Positions 16,932 to 25,192 are shown, counted from the stretch's first letter. The stretch is 64,000 nt of DNA from Halohasta litorea (GCF_024494645.1 NZ_JANHDJ010000001.1:682001-746000), one strand, 5' to 3'. Numbers and translations are program-made. Notes: a model not told the origin generated them from the letters alone.

Positions 16932-17972
16932 TCAGGTCGGGTTCGCCGTCGTCTCGGTGTCGACATCGACAGGTAGCAATCGGAGTTCCTCGTCGGCGGC
17001 TCCGAGGACCGACAGTTCGTAGCTGAAGACATACGTCAGGACGACGATCTTGATCGGTAGATAGCAGACGGTCGCTACAACCACTGTCAGCAGCACGATC
17101 GCACCGAGTGCGATCACACCAACTGTCGACGCAAGCGCTGCGTTGAGTCCGCCGAAGACGCCGAGGACTACCAGCAGCCCGCCGAGGGCACCGACGGTGC
17201 CGATGATGCCGAAGACGATGGCCGCGAGGATCGTCTGGCCGATCGAAATCGCCAACAGCAGCAGGAAGTGGACGACGACATAGACGCCGAACTGAGCGAG
17301 ATCGTTCCGGACGACCGGCCAGAACCGACGCCACGCGGAGAGCACGCCGCTGTCGGTCTTGACCATTATCGGCGCAACGAACTCGTTTGTCACACGGCTG
17401 ATTATCAGATACCCGATAAACCACAGCACGAGACACACCGCAAGCAGCGCTCCACCGACCAGCAGCGCCGGACCGCCGAGGACGACTGTATCGAGCGCAA
17501 TAACAGCACCGAGAACGACGAACGGAAGCACGAAGACGACGCTGACAGTCAATTTAAATCCGAACAGTCGAACTGCCTGTCCGAACCGCCGACGGGCCGG
17601 ACCACGAATGCGCACGGTGTCCGTCCGGAGGGCGTCGTAGAGGACGAGCCGCAGTGTCTCCGAAATTAGTGTCAGCCCCAGACCGAGGATAACGACGCCT
17701 CCGATAATCGCGGCGATCAGGAGTGGGTCGATCGGGAGGGTCTCCAGCGAGAGCTCGGATGGGACTGGAGCGGGCTGTTGTGGCGTGGGTTCGGCGGGCA
17801 TATTCGCCGGAAGGCTCGCCGTGTTCGAGAGTATGGAGGCACCGCTCCCGCCAACGCCGACGAAGAACGCGATCAGTGCCAGTCGTAGCCACCGGCCGGG
17901 CTCGATGGGGAACAAGAACGACCGAGTCGTATCGATCGCCTCGTCGACGCTCTCGACGGCGTACCAAGACAT
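16932..17972 (-). CDS. Multi-pass membrane protein, 346 aa
   Basis: 346 residues with about six hydrophobic segments: PGRWLRLALIAFFVGVGGSG (residues 26-45), a Pro/Ser/Glu-rich outer loop (50-75), and further helices at about 80-105, 128-150, 155-180, 230-262 and 285-310. The N-terminus SWYAVESVDEAIDTTRSFLF is typical of a haloarchaeal family of unknown function. No transporter or enzyme motif is visible. Confidence 0.75.
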   Translation of the reverse strand: MSWYAVESVDEAIDTTRSFLFPIEPGRWLRLALIAFFVGVGGSGASILSNTASLPANMPAEPTPQQPAPVPSELSLETLPIDPLLIAAIIGGVVILGLGLTLISETLRLVLYDALRTDTVRIRGPARRRFGQAVRLFGFKLTVSVVFVLPFVVLGAVIALDTVVLGGPALLVGGALLAVCLVLWFIGYLIISRVTNEFVAPIMVKTDSGVLSAWRRFWPVVRNDLAQFGVYVVVHFLLLLAISIGQTILAAIVFGIIGTVGALGGLLVVLGVFGGLNAALASTVGVIALGAIVLLTVVVATVCYLPIKIVVLTYVFSYELSVLGAADEELRLLPVDVDTETTANPT

Positions 17973-18042
17973 GGCTCACCCTTTCTGTGCAACGGAAAAA
18001 TAGGTTATTGGTTTATAAAACCAGCATCATAGTTACACCGGG

Positions 18043-19161
18043 TTACACTGATAACGGGACGGGACGCTGAAGGGTGAGGTCACCTTCGACAGCCGATACC
18101 GACCGCGTCGGCCACGAGTCGGTCATCGTCAGTGGCTCGGCGGTGTCGGCGGTCACCAACACCGTCCCCTCGCTTTTGGTCCCCTGTACTGTCGGGTTCC
18201 AGGCATACCCCTGTGGCGCGAGGACCGCCGATGCGTCGGTCGGTGTCGCGATCCATTCCCGGCCCGCAAAGCCCGCGGCACCGCCCTGATGGTGCTTGTG
18301 CCACTCATCGGGCCACCCAACCGCCTCGTAGGCCGATTGGATCGCACCGAAGACCTCGCCCGCAGTCGATCCCTCGCGGGCAGCCCGCTGGGTGGCCGAA
18401 AGCGCCGAGACTTCGACGCGGGCGGCCGCCTCGAACCGCTCGTCGAGCCATGCCGGGGCGTCGAAGTCGACCGTTCGCGTCGTACTCGCATACAGTCCGC
18501 CGCGCTGGGCAGTCACCGATACCAGCGCGTAGTCGCCCAGTGGGGCGGTAGTCGGTGTATAATGCCGGTACTGCTGGGCGCGCTCGCCGCCACCGACGAG
18601 CACGACCGGCGCTTCGATCCCCCGCGATTCGAGCGCGGTCCGGACGTCGACCGCCGCCGCCTGTTCGGTCTGTGTCGGGGAGAGTTCTCTGCAGACCTCC
18701 TCGACGGCGGCTGCGGTCTCCCGACCGAGCCCACGGTATCGGTCGATATCGGCGGTCGAAAGCGGCTGTCTGAGCGTCGAGAGGTCCGGTTGGACGAGTC
18801 CTGGAACGTCGAAATCGGCGGCCGCGGACGCCGGTGATTCGGCGGCGACGAACTCGGCCAGCGAGTCGGTATACCAGTCGGCGGCCGTCACGGTGAACGC
18901 TTCGGGAAGCTCCTCGTCGCGTAGTCGCGGTGCCTCGATCGTGTTCGTGAGGACGCGAAACCCCTCCGTGCGACTGTAGCCAGCTGCCGCGGCGCCGACC
19001 GCCGATGCTCGGTCGACGACGTTCGAGCCGCCGGTCAGCCACGTGAAGTTGGTGGGCCGACCCAGCCAGAGGGCGTCCATATTTCGGTCATCCAGGAACG
19101 TCGTGATTCGGGCCCGTCGCTCGCTCAACTCTTCGGCAGTCCGCCTTGACGAGGGAGACAT
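18043..19161 (-). CDS. M24-fold (creatinase/aminopeptidase-like) protein lacking metal ligands
   Basis: 372 residues from ATG 19161: N-terminal creatinase-type domain (1-140) and C-terminal pita-bread domain. In active M24 peptidases the core has D...D and H, E, E metal ligands. Here the first region reads LVSVTAQRGGLYASTTRTVD without the two Asp, and the C-terminal Glu region reads WNPTVQGTKSEGTVLV. WHKHHQGGAAG keeps the His-rich turn. So it is probably not a di-metal peptidase; creatinase shows that the fold can work without metal. The substrate is unknown. Confidence 0.85.
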   Translation of the reverse strand: MSPSSRRTAEELSERRARITTFLDDRNMDALWLGRPTNFTWLTGGSNVVDRASAVGAAAAGYSRTEGFRVLTNTIEAPRLRDEELPEAFTVTAADWYTDSLAEFVAAESPASAAADFDVPGLVQPDLSTLRQPLSTADIDRYRGLGRETAAAVEEVCRELSPTQTEQAAAVDVRTALESRGIEAPVVLVGGGERAQQYRHYTPTTAPLGDYALVSVTAQRGGLYASTTRTVDFDAPAWLDERFEAAARVEVSALSATQRAAREGSTAGEVFGAIQSAYEAVGWPDEWHKHHQGGAAGFAGREWIATPTDASAVLAPQGYAWNPTVQGTKSEGTVLVTADTAEPLTMTDSWPTRSVSAVEGDLTLQRPVPLSV

Positions 19162-19396
19162 ACGACCGACTACAGCCGCTGGGTACTTCAATTCGGACCG
19201 CTTCAGCACACGAGACGTCTCGCGGAGAAACCGACGGTATCCGTCGATTAATCGGTGCCTAACACCAGTAGGAAGCGTTTACTTGACCGTGATTCACTCG
19301 ATACAGCCGTCGAGCAAAGCGTTGTGTGGTAGTATCAAGAAAATAGATTCGTGGTACTGTTTTTCAGCCATTATTCACATTTCACACCGACTAACA

Positions 19397-19426
19397 ATAC
19401 AGGGTTACACACTACATCGCCTGTAT
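19397..19426 (+). promoter_or_regulatory. Inverted repeat overlapping the PadR start codon
   Basis: ATACAGG (19397-19403) and its perfect complement CCTGTAT (19420-19426) are 16 bases apart, and the right arm covers the ATG at 19425. The arrangement suits a dimeric winged-helix repressor acting on its own gene. No test of chance occurrence was made. The 235 bases before it, back to the M24 gene, show no gene. Confidence 0.4.
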
Positions 19427-19721
19427 GACTCAGATATTCGAACTGACCGGCTTCCAGCGCGACCTCCTGTACGTCATCGCAGGCTCCGACCAGCCATCCG
19501 GACAGACGATCCGCCGCGAGATGGAACAGCACGTCGACAACGTCAACCACGGGCGACTGTATCCGAACCTCGATGCGCTGGTCGAACACTCGCTGGTCGA
19601 AAAGGGGAGTCAGGACCAGCGAACCAACTACTATGAACTCACCGAGAAGGGTGACGAACTGATCGAGGACCGTCGACGGTGGGAACAACAGTACGTCTCG
19701 CCCACACAAGAGGCACAGTAG
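19425..19721 (+). CDS. PadR-family transcriptional regulator
   Basis: 98 residues with the PadR winged helix: LTGFQRDLLYVIAGSDQPSG, QTIRREMEQHVDNVNHGRLY, PNLDALVEHSLVEKGSQDQR and TNYYELTEKGDELI, where NHGRLYPNLDxLVExxLVEK is the recognition helix and start of the wing. No long C-terminal dimerisation helix follows, as in the short PadR subtype. It lies directly upstream of heme A synthase (58-base gap, same strand). A second, clearly related PadR gene lies at 21353-21628. Confidence 0.88.
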   Translation: MTQIFELTGFQRDLLYVIAGSDQPSGQTIRREMEQHVDNVNHGRLYPNLDALVEHSLVEKGSQDQRTNYYELTEKGDELIEDRRRWEQQYVSPTQEAQ

Positions 19722-19779
19722 ACCTGATCGTCGGCGCAGGTGGATAGGGATAAGTAGCCTGCGGCCCAACTGTCGGCTA

Positions 19780-20646
19780 ATGACCGACCGCCTCGATTGG
19801 CTGTCTTTTCGTCGGTTCGCGGCGTTTACGACCGCCCTTACGTTGTCGCTGATCACCCTCGGTGTGTACACCGCAGCGACGGGTTCGGGACTGGCGTGTC
19901 AGGCACAGTGGCCGCTGTGTTCGGACCAACTGATCCCTGCGCTGACGATCAATCCGGATTTCATTGAGTGGTTCCACCGGGTCGTCGCAATGATTACGGG
20001 CTTTTTCATCCTCGGTACGGCTGGCTGGGCCTGGAAACGCGGCGACCGGCGGAGCAGGCTCGCCTCGACGCTCGCGGTAGTACTGCTCCCGCTGCAGATC
20101 ACTGTCGGGGCGATCACGGTAACGATCGGTGGCCTGGTTCCTGGAGGCTACTCGCCGCCGACCCACGCCGCTCATCTCGTCGTCGCGCTGACGATCTTTA
20201 CGTTGTTGACGCTGACAACGCTGTTTGCTTTCCGGCAGCACCACCGACGGCCGCCACGGGCTCGGAGCCGACTCGCCGTCGGTGTCGCGCTCGGAGCACT
20301 GCTCGTCAGTGGCCTGTTCAGTCGTGGCGTGCCGCTGTTGAACTACTCGCCGGGCGCACAGGCGTGGTATTATGCGGTATCGCTCGTCGCTATCGGCGCG
20401 CTGCTCGCGGCGACGTTCTGGCTCTCGACGGCCGACCGGGTCGGCGCGTGGCTGGCTGGCGGCGCACTTGTGGTTCTGTTCGGGGCGATGCTTCTCGGGC
20501 GGGATCTAGTGCTCTACACCGCTGCAGTCCAGCGTCTCAACTTCGCGTTGTACTTCCTCGCGGTCGGTATCGTTGCCGCTGTTGGCTGGCGACTTCGGAG
20601 CAACGTTGAATCGGTTCCGACGGGACAGTCGACGAGCAGCAACTGA
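19780..20646 (+). CDS. ctaA: Heme A synthase (COX15/CtaA family)
   Basis: 288 residues with about eight membrane helices. CtaA oxidises heme O to heme A for cytochrome oxidase. Visible features are the external Cys pair in GLACQAQWPLCSDQL (about 45-59), the heme-binding His in EWFHRVVAMITGF (about 73-85), and the second His pair in PPTHAAHLVVALT. The second half has fewer His residues than in Bacillus CtaA, as in archaeal versions. The start MTDRLDWLSFRRFAAFTTAL places the first helix correctly. Confidence 0.88.
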   Translation: MTDRLDWLSFRRFAAFTTALTLSLITLGVYTAATGSGLACQAQWPLCSDQLIPALTINPDFIEWFHRVVAMITGFFILGTAGWAWKRGDRRSRLASTLAVVLLPLQITVGAITVTIGGLVPGGYSPPTHAAHLVVALTIFTLLTLTTLFAFRQHHRRPPRARSRLAVGVALGALLVSGLFSRGVPLLNYSPGAQAWYYAVSLVAIGALLAATFWLSTADRVGAWLAGGALVVLFGAMLLGRDLVLYTAAVQRLNFALYFLAVGIVAAVGWRLRSNVESVPTGQSTSSN

Positions 20647-20647
20647 C

Positions 20648-20839
20648 CTATTCGACCTCGCCGAACCGGTCACGCACAGTGACTGTGGTGTTGCAGTTCG
20701 GACAGAGATAGACGTCACAGTCGGGCTTCCGGTGGATGATCCACGGCCCGTCAGGCGGTCCCTGATACTCACAGCCGCGACAGAACAGGACCGTCTTCCG
20801 TCTGGCTGGAGTCTGTTTTGTGGAGGGCTGTCCATTCAT
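20648..20839 (-). CDS. Small zinc-ribbon protein, 63 aa
   Basis: 63 residues from ATG 20839; an in-frame ATG at 20866 would give 72. Two CxxC knuckles, VLFCRGCEYQG and VYLCPNCNTTV, about 27 residues apart, are the hallmark of a zinc ribbon. The tail TVRDRFGEVE is acidic. The stop lies one base after the stop of convergent ctaA. Such proteins bind nucleic acid or other proteins; the specific role is unknown. Confidence 0.75.
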   Translation of the reverse strand: MNGQPSTKQTPARRKTVLFCRGCEYQGPPDGPWIIHRKPDCDVYLCPNCNTTVTVRDRFGEVE

Positions 20840-20866
20840 ACCGTTCGGTAGTGCCTCTACGGTCAT

Positions 20867-21228
20867 AACCCTGTTTGCGATGATCGTTACTGACGTTCGT
20901 GCCAGTAGAGTGATATTTGGTGTGTCAGGTCTGTTTCAAGTAGTCGCTCACGTTGTTCGCCGAAGCGGCACCCGCTTCGAGCTGTCGTTCACGGTGTTCA
21001 CGACAACGTAGGAAAACGGGTTGGACGCGATTTGAACACTCACTCGCTCACTACGTTCGCTCGCTGCGTTCAAATACGCGTAACGTTTTCACTACTCACG
21101 TTGTTCGCAGGAAAACGGGCTGGACGCGATTTGAACACTCAGTCACTCCACTCGCTGCGCTCGGTTCGTTCCTTGCATTCAAATCGCTGTAACCGCATTG
21201 CTCCTCGCGGTAGTGCTCGGAGCAAAAG
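20867..21228. other. 362-base gene-free stretch with low-complexity GCTCGC/GTTCG tracts
   Basis: No ORF here has haloarchaeal protein composition. The stretch holds repeated CTCGCT/GTTCGC-type motifs and two extra copies of the tRNA-Lys 3' end (21018-21039 and 21117-21138), listed separately. It looks like a degraded integration site rather than a gene region. Confidence 0.6.
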
Positions 21229-21251
21229 CGGGCTGGACGCGATTTGAACAC
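21018..21251. repeat. Three copies of the 22-base tRNA-Lys 3' end (possible att scars)
   Basis: GGGCTGGACGCGATTTGAAC plus AC occurs at 21117-21138 and at 21230-21251, the latter being the 3' end of tRNA-Lys on the minus strand. A copy with one change (GGGTTGG) is at 21018-21039. The copies are 99 and 113 bases apart. Archaeal integrases commonly target tRNA 3' halves and regenerate the gene, leaving 3'-end duplicates, so these are probably old attachment sites. No integrase gene is visible nearby. Confidence 0.7.
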
Positions 21252-21302
21252 GCGACCGACGGATTAAGAGTCCGTCGCTCTGCCAAACTGAGCTACCAGC
21301 CC
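21229..21302 (-). tRNA. tRNA-Lys (CTT)
   Basis: On the minus strand the acceptor stem GGGCTGG (21302-21296) pairs with CCAGCCC (21236-21230), with discriminator G at 21229. The D arm contains AGCTCAGTTTGGCAGAGC. The anticodon stem ACGGA/TCCGT encloses CTCTTAA, giving anticodon CTT (Lys). The T arm CGCGT/GCGCG-type stem encloses TTCAAAT. There is no intron and CCA is not encoded. Its 3' end is duplicated twice beyond the gene. Confidence 0.95.
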
Positions 21303-21352
21303 TCACCTACCCGTATCCGGCAGGCCCTAAAAGGCGTTTCCTTCTGTCGGCG

Positions 21353-21628
21353 TCAGTCGGCGAGCTGACTGTCTTCCCAGCTCCGCCGGACGTCGATCTC
21401 GGTGGTCGCCTTCTCGGTCAGCGTATAGAGGTTCGTCCGCCGATCTTTCGCACTTTTTTCAACGTATCCCTTCTCGACGAGCGTATCGAGATTCGGATAC
21501 AGTCGACCGTGGTTGATCTCTTCGTCCCGGTAGTCCTGGAGGGCTTCTTTGATCGCTAACCCGTAGGGTTCCTCAGTGCCGCTGATGGTGTAGATCAGAT
21601 CACGTTGAAACCCGGTTAGATCGTACAT
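21353..21628 (-). CDS. PadR-family transcriptional regulator (second copy)
   Basis: 91 residues. It shares the whole winged-helix pattern with the protein at 19425-19721: LTGFQRDLIYTISGTEEPYG, NHGRLYPNLDTLVEKGYVEK and DRRTNLYTLTEKATTEI. The two genes face each other across ctaA and tRNA-Lys and are probably old paralogues. The stop lies 50 bases from the tRNA-Lys 5' end. Target genes are unknown; the divergent aglJ is 169 bases away. Confidence 0.88.
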   Translation of the reverse strand: MYDLTGFQRDLIYTISGTEEPYGLAIKEALQDYRDEEINHGRLYPNLDTLVEKGYVEKSAKDRRTNLYTLTEKATTEIDVRRSWEDSQLAD

Positions 21629-21797
21629 CGGTCACTGATTTCACTCGGTGCGTCTTATACCATTTGATGATTCATGTACAAATTCAAATAATATTATAAT
21701 ATGTTGTGAATTCGTGGCCGGGTACAGCAGGAGCTGTTCGCGCTGGGATACCTCCAAAACAAACACAGTTTTACCTACCCGCTCGTGACACACGGTA

Positions 21798-22802
21798 ATG
21801 CCACCGAGCGCGGATGTCTGTGTCCTCTTGCCGACGCTCAACGAGTCCGCCACGATCGCCGACGTGATCCGGGCCTACCAGGAGGCTGGCTTCAGTAACA
21901 TCCTCGTCGTCGACGGCGGCTCGGGCGACGGGACCCGCGAGCTCGCCCACGAGGCGGGCGCAGCGGTGATCACACAGTCCGGAGAGGGAAAGGGCCAGGC
22001 GATCCGCGAGGCCGTCGAAGCGATCGAGGCCGACTACGTTCTCATGGCCGATGCGGATATGACATACCGGGCCGAGGACGCCGAACGGATGCTCGAGCCC
22101 CTGCTCGTCGGTGATTTCGAACACGTTATCGGCAACCGGTTTGCCGACATGGAGCCCGGGGCGATGACGAAGCTCAACCGGATCGGCAACCGGCTGATCA
22201 ATCGCGGCTTTCAGTTCATCCACGGCGAGGATTACCGGGATATCCTCTCGGGCTACCGTGCGTTTCGGACCGATTCGTTCGAACGGCTCACGCTGTCGGC
22301 CGACGGCTTCGGGATCGAAACCGAGATGGCCGTCGAGTGCGCGAAAAACGGCGTTAAAACCGAAGTCGTCCCCATCACTTACCGCGAGCGACCGGACGGC
22401 TCTGCGACGAACCTCCACCCGATCAAAGACGGCGGGATCATCTTCCTGGAGCTCTACCGGAAAGCCAAAACAAGCAACCCGCTGTTCTACTTCGGCAGCG
22501 TCGGTCTCCTCTCTACTGCCAGCGGCCTCGCGTTGGCTGCCTTCGTCATCTTCCGATGGGTCAGATATAATATCGGCCACGAAATCGTCGCTGTCGGGGC
22601 GACGGCGGCGATCCTCTTTGGGGTCCAACTGCTGATGTTCGGCGTGCTCGCGGATCTGATCCTCTCGTTGCACCACGAACAGCTCACGCGAATCGATCGG
22701 CTCGAAGCCGACACCACACCGGAGCCGACGACTGCTGGCTCCGATTCGACTGCCGCCGAGTCAGCGGACTCCTCGCGGTCGCCACCACGGAACGCGGAGT
22801 AG
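21798..22802 (+). CDS. aglJ: Dolichyl-phosphate hexosyltransferase AglJ-type glycosyltransferase
   Basis: 334 residues. The family-2 glycosyltransferase domain (about 1-235) shows CVLLPTLNESATIADVI, VVDGGSGDGTRE, the DxD motif in LMADADMTYR and the acceptor loop GIETEMAVECAKNG. Two membrane helices follow (about 238-262 and 270-297), then an acidic Ser/Thr tail. AglJ adds the first hexose to dolichyl phosphate in haloarchaeal S-layer N-glycosylation. The name rests on overall resemblance and the C-terminal two-helix layout; other Agl proteins of this shape exist. No other agl genes are adjacent. Confidence 0.85.
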   Translation: MPPSADVCVLLPTLNESATIADVIRAYQEAGFSNILVVDGGSGDGTRELAHEAGAAVITQSGEGKGQAIREAVEAIEADYVLMADADMTYRAEDAERMLEPLLVGDFEHVIGNRFADMEPGAMTKLNRIGNRLINRGFQFIHGEDYRDILSGYRAFRTDSFERLTLSADGFGIETEMAVECAKNGVKTEVVPITYRERPDGSATNLHPIKDGGIIFLELYRKAKTSNPLFYFGSVGLLSTASGLALAAFVIFRWVRYNIGHEIVAVGATAAILFGVQLLMFGVLADLILSLHHEQLTRIDRLEADTTPEPTTAGSDSTAAESADSSRSPPRNAE

Positions 22803-22823
22803 ACCCAGTGCCCGACTGACAGC

Positions 22824-23150
22824 TTAAAACGGCAGTAGCGTCCGGAGCCGCCCGAAGACGCTCTTTCCGCCCTGTTTGCGGTGTTCCTCGAAGACGGGAT
22901 GTAACAGATCGAGCAGCGTCGACTCGCTGTCGAAGCGATCCTGTGGCACCCGGTCGAGTGCCTCCTGGAGCTCCATCGTACTCCCTGTTCCATCGACCGG
23001 AATCGCGGTATCGTCGACCGCTGCACAGAGTTCGGTGCTCGTGGTCGGAAACTCCACGTCGGCCTCGTCGAGCCGGGCCGACAGCGCGGCGATCCCGAAC
23101 TCGATGACATCCGGCTCCGAGGTGTCGTTCTGCGGCGGTCTGGCTCCCAT
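22824..23150 (-). CDS. Haloarchaeal DUF5789-like small protein, 108 aa
   Basis: 108 residues from ATG 23150 (MGARPPQNDTSEPD). It is helical, with FGIAALSARLDEADVEFPTT, a conserved-looking VDDTAIPVDG and a basic C-terminal segment RKQGGKSVFGRLRTLLPF. From memory it fits an uncharacterised haloarchaeal family (DUF5789); not verified. The frame is open 13 codons further upstream, but that part has atypical composition. Confidence 0.7.
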   Translation of the reverse strand: MGARPPQNDTSEPDVIEFGIAALSARLDEADVEFPTTSTELCAAVDDTAIPVDGTGSTMELQEALDRVPQDRFDSESTLLDLLHPVFEEHRKQGGKSVFGRLRTLLPF

Positions 23151-23247
23151 TGATCGAGTTTCGGACTCGATTCCTAAAAAGCCAGCCACACTGTGGCGAG
23201 TGGGACGAAACGCGTGGTTTATTCGGCGGGCTGGCCGTGTGGTTGGT

Positions 23248-23481
23248 ATGGCCGACTACACCACGGTCTCGATTCCGAAAGATCTCGCCGAACGCGTCGA
23301 CGAGACGATCGAGGGGACGAGTTTCACCTCGACGAGCGATCTGGTCCGCTTCCTCCTCCGGAGCATCGTGATCCAACACCAGCGGAACCAGCGGGAGGCC
23401 GACGACACCGACGGGAAGCTACGTGAGGATCAGTTCACCGAGATCACCGATCAGCTCCGCGATCTCGGCTACCTGGAGTAG
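23248..23481 (+). CDS. Ribbon-helix-helix (CopG-like) DNA-binding protein, 77 aa
   Basis: 77 residues from ATG 23248. The beta strand YTTVSIPKDLAERVDETIEG and helix-turn-helix FTSTSDLVRFLLRSIVIQHQ have the ribbon-helix-helix pattern used by CopG-type dimers. The C-terminus is helical and charged. Its stop codon lies directly beside the stop of the convergent next gene. No toxin partner is evident, so it may be a solitary regulator rather than an antitoxin. Confidence 0.8.
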   Translation: MADYTTVSIPKDLAERVDETIEGTSFTSTSDLVRFLLRSIVIQHQRNQREADDTDGKLREDQFTEITDQLRDLGYLE

Positions 23482-23910
23482 CTACTCGATCCGCTCGACC
23501 GGCGGCTCCGCGTCGAGCCGACGCAGTTCCAGCTCCGTACCGTTGCGGTCGAACGCAGTGACCGTTCGGACCTCCCACGGCGGCACGGCAACGAGAACGA
23601 CGCCCGCCAGATCGTCCGTTTTGGTTACTGCCCGTGGGCCCGTCGGATGGGAGACGAATCGCGCTTGGGCCCCACCCGAGGGCGTTCCCAGATCAACCCC
23701 GAAGACGGCGGTGACCGATCCAGCCGCATCGGGTAGATAAAAGTGGGTGAGCACCGGTGTTCCTGGAGCGAGGTCGGCGAGCTGGCTGTCGAGGCCCGTT
23801 AGTTCGCCGGCGGGTGTCGCGGCAATCGGAACGTTGGCCTCCTCCGGCTCGCGGTCGGCAGCGAACTCGATGAGGACTTCGAGGAGCCCTTCGGTGGCGT
23901 AGACGGCCAC
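23482..23910 (-). CDS. Conserved protein of unknown function, 142 aa
   Basis: 142 residues, mainly beta-rich: LLEVLIEFAADREPEEANVP, PVLTHFYLPDAAGSV, TDDLAGVVLVAVPPWEVRTV. It follows the MBL-like gene with only 2 bases between stop and start, so the two are probably co-transcribed and may act together. No membrane span or signal peptide is present. No family is recognised. Confidence 0.7.
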   Translation of the reverse strand: MAVYATEGLLEVLIEFAADREPEEANVPIAATPAGELTGLDSQLADLAPGTPVLTHFYLPDAAGSVTAVFGVDLGTPSGGAQARFVSHPTGPRAVTKTDDLAGVVLVAVPPWEVRTVTAFDRNGTELELRRLDAEPPVERIE

Positions 23911-23912
23911 TA

Positions 23913-24599
23913 CTACCCCGTTATGAACTGCCTAACAGTCTTTCCGTACAGCGAGAGTGCATTGCGCTTCGAGGAGTCGAGGGCATCATCGAGTGCGGCC
24001 GCGGCATCGGTGAGCACGCCCTCGCCGTGGCCGACGAGAATCCGCTCGGGGGCGTACCCCGCGAGTGCCGCCCGTGGCGGCGTCAGCCGCAACATCGGAT
24101 GGACACCGAGCCGTTCGTTGTCGGCGAGAAAGTAGTCTGCTGTGCCAACCGATTCGGGAACCACGAGCGTGCCGTTGTCGGGGTTGTAGAGCCCGGCTTC
24201 CTGCCACGGCGGGACCGAGGAGTCCCGAATCCGGAACAGCTCGTAGCCCGAGTCGCCGAGTTCGCCCGCCGCGCGCTCGATGGGGGCGTCGACCTCGCCC
24301 GCAACGCCGGTCATCCACCGCGGGACGTGGACCGACACGTCGTGCCGATTGGCAATGGCGGCCGCATCGCGTTTGTGGCGATCTAAACAGATGACGATCC
24401 CTGCGACCTCGCCGAACTCTTCTAGGAGGTCGTCGAGACCCTCGGCGTCGACCGGGTCGACGAGCCACAGGCCGTCGTCAGTCCGGAGGGCGTGGCTCGC
24501 CCGCTCCATCGTTTCGTCGGGGTAGGCGATCCAGCCAACGCCGCCGTCGAAGCGGTCTATCTCGTGGAGCGCCGTCGACCCGTCTCCTTTCATCGGCAT
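23913..24599 (-). CDS. Degenerate metallo-beta-lactamase-fold protein
   Basis: 228 residues (ATG 24593 would drop two). The order of elements resembles the MBL fold: a strand DDGLWLVDPVDAEGLDDLL, then IVICLDRHKRDAAAIANRHD where active enzymes have THxHxDH, then RILVGHGEGVLTDAAAAL near the C-terminus (typical GHG end motif). Only His, Arg, Asp and a later His remain, so a full di-metal site is unlikely. Function is unknown. Confidence 0.7.
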   Translation of the reverse strand: MPMKGDGSTALHEIDRFDGGVGWIAYPDETMERASHALRTDDGLWLVDPVDAEGLDDLLEEFGEVAGIVICLDRHKRDAAAIANRHDVSVHVPRWMTGVAGEVDAPIERAAGELGDSGYELFRIRDSSVPPWQEAGLYNPDNGTLVVPESVGTADYFLADNERLGVHPMLRLTPPRAALAGYAPERILVGHGEGVLTDAAAALDDALDSSKRNALSLYGKTVRQFITG

Positions 24600-24654
24600 A
24601 CCTGAAGAACGGGCCGAACGAGCTTAAAAACCGGGCTCTCGGCAGGCGAGTCAG

Positions 24655-24939
24655 TCAGAGCCGGTCGGTGTTGATCTGGATCTCCGCCGGGGTGACGATC
24701 AGGAACTCCCGGAAGTGCATAAGCTCGCCGCCCATGTCCTTGACTTCGCGGGCGAACCCAGCCGCCAGCGTGTTGAGATCGCCCTCCACCGACAGTACGA
24801 GGATGTTGCCCTGTCTGACCGCCTGAATCCACTCGTCGGCCGCTGTTTCGCCGTCGAGGATGCCGAGAACCACCTGGTCGCTCGGGAGGTCGCCGAGTTC
24901 TGCTTCCGCGTCCCGCAGATCGAGATCGAAATCGGTCAT
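24655..24939 (-). CDS. Haloarchaeal DUF5779-like protein, about 94 aa
   Basis: 94 residues from ATG 24939 (ATG 24945 adds two). Alpha/beta composition: QVVLGILDGETAADEWIQAV, GNILVLSVEGDLNTLAAGFA, LMHFREFLIVTPAEIQINTD. It looks like a small single-domain cytosolic protein. From memory it matches DUF5779, a family confined to haloarchaea; not verified. It sits alone about 50 bases after the start of the MBL-like gene, on the same strand. Confidence 0.75.
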   Translation of the reverse strand: MTDFDLDLRDAEAELGDLPSDQVVLGILDGETAADEWIQAVRQGNILVLSVEGDLNTLAAGFAREVKDMGGELMHFREFLIVTPAEIQINTDRL

Positions 24940-25192
24940 ACCCATCCGTTGTCAGGGGAGACGAAAAGCGTTCGGTCGCAGTGACCTCTCGGCTGTGGTG
25001 TTCTGTAGTCGGTCGACACGCTTGGACCGAAACCGGCCGTTGAACTGCTGATGTACGGTCGACACACCTATATAAATACACGGTCGGGCGGCTTTGCGGT
25101 CGAAACCAGTCGATCGTCGACAGTCGGTGAGCTGGCTTTCTACGGGGGATCGTGGCGGCTGTCGGTTGGTTTCAGCGGTCGAGTGATTCAGT

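Noticed and set aside
14596-17436. A 946-codon reading of the malic enzyme frame
   Set aside because: The first 197 codons are Arg/Ser-rich, overlap the membrane-protein gene at 16932-17972, and lie before the family start [15 protein letters not shown].
20953-21247. Several 70-80-codon ORFs in the tRNA-Lys upstream region
   Set aside because: They arise from CTCGCT/GTTCG low-complexity sequence and the repeated tRNA 3' end; no haloarchaeal protein composition.
25070-25078. TATATAAAT as an alternative leuA promoter
   Set aside because: No BRE-like purine run precedes it on the plus strand. Read on the minus strand (TTTATATA) it is better placed for the gene at 24655-24939. It remains the main alternative explanation for the leuA start problem.
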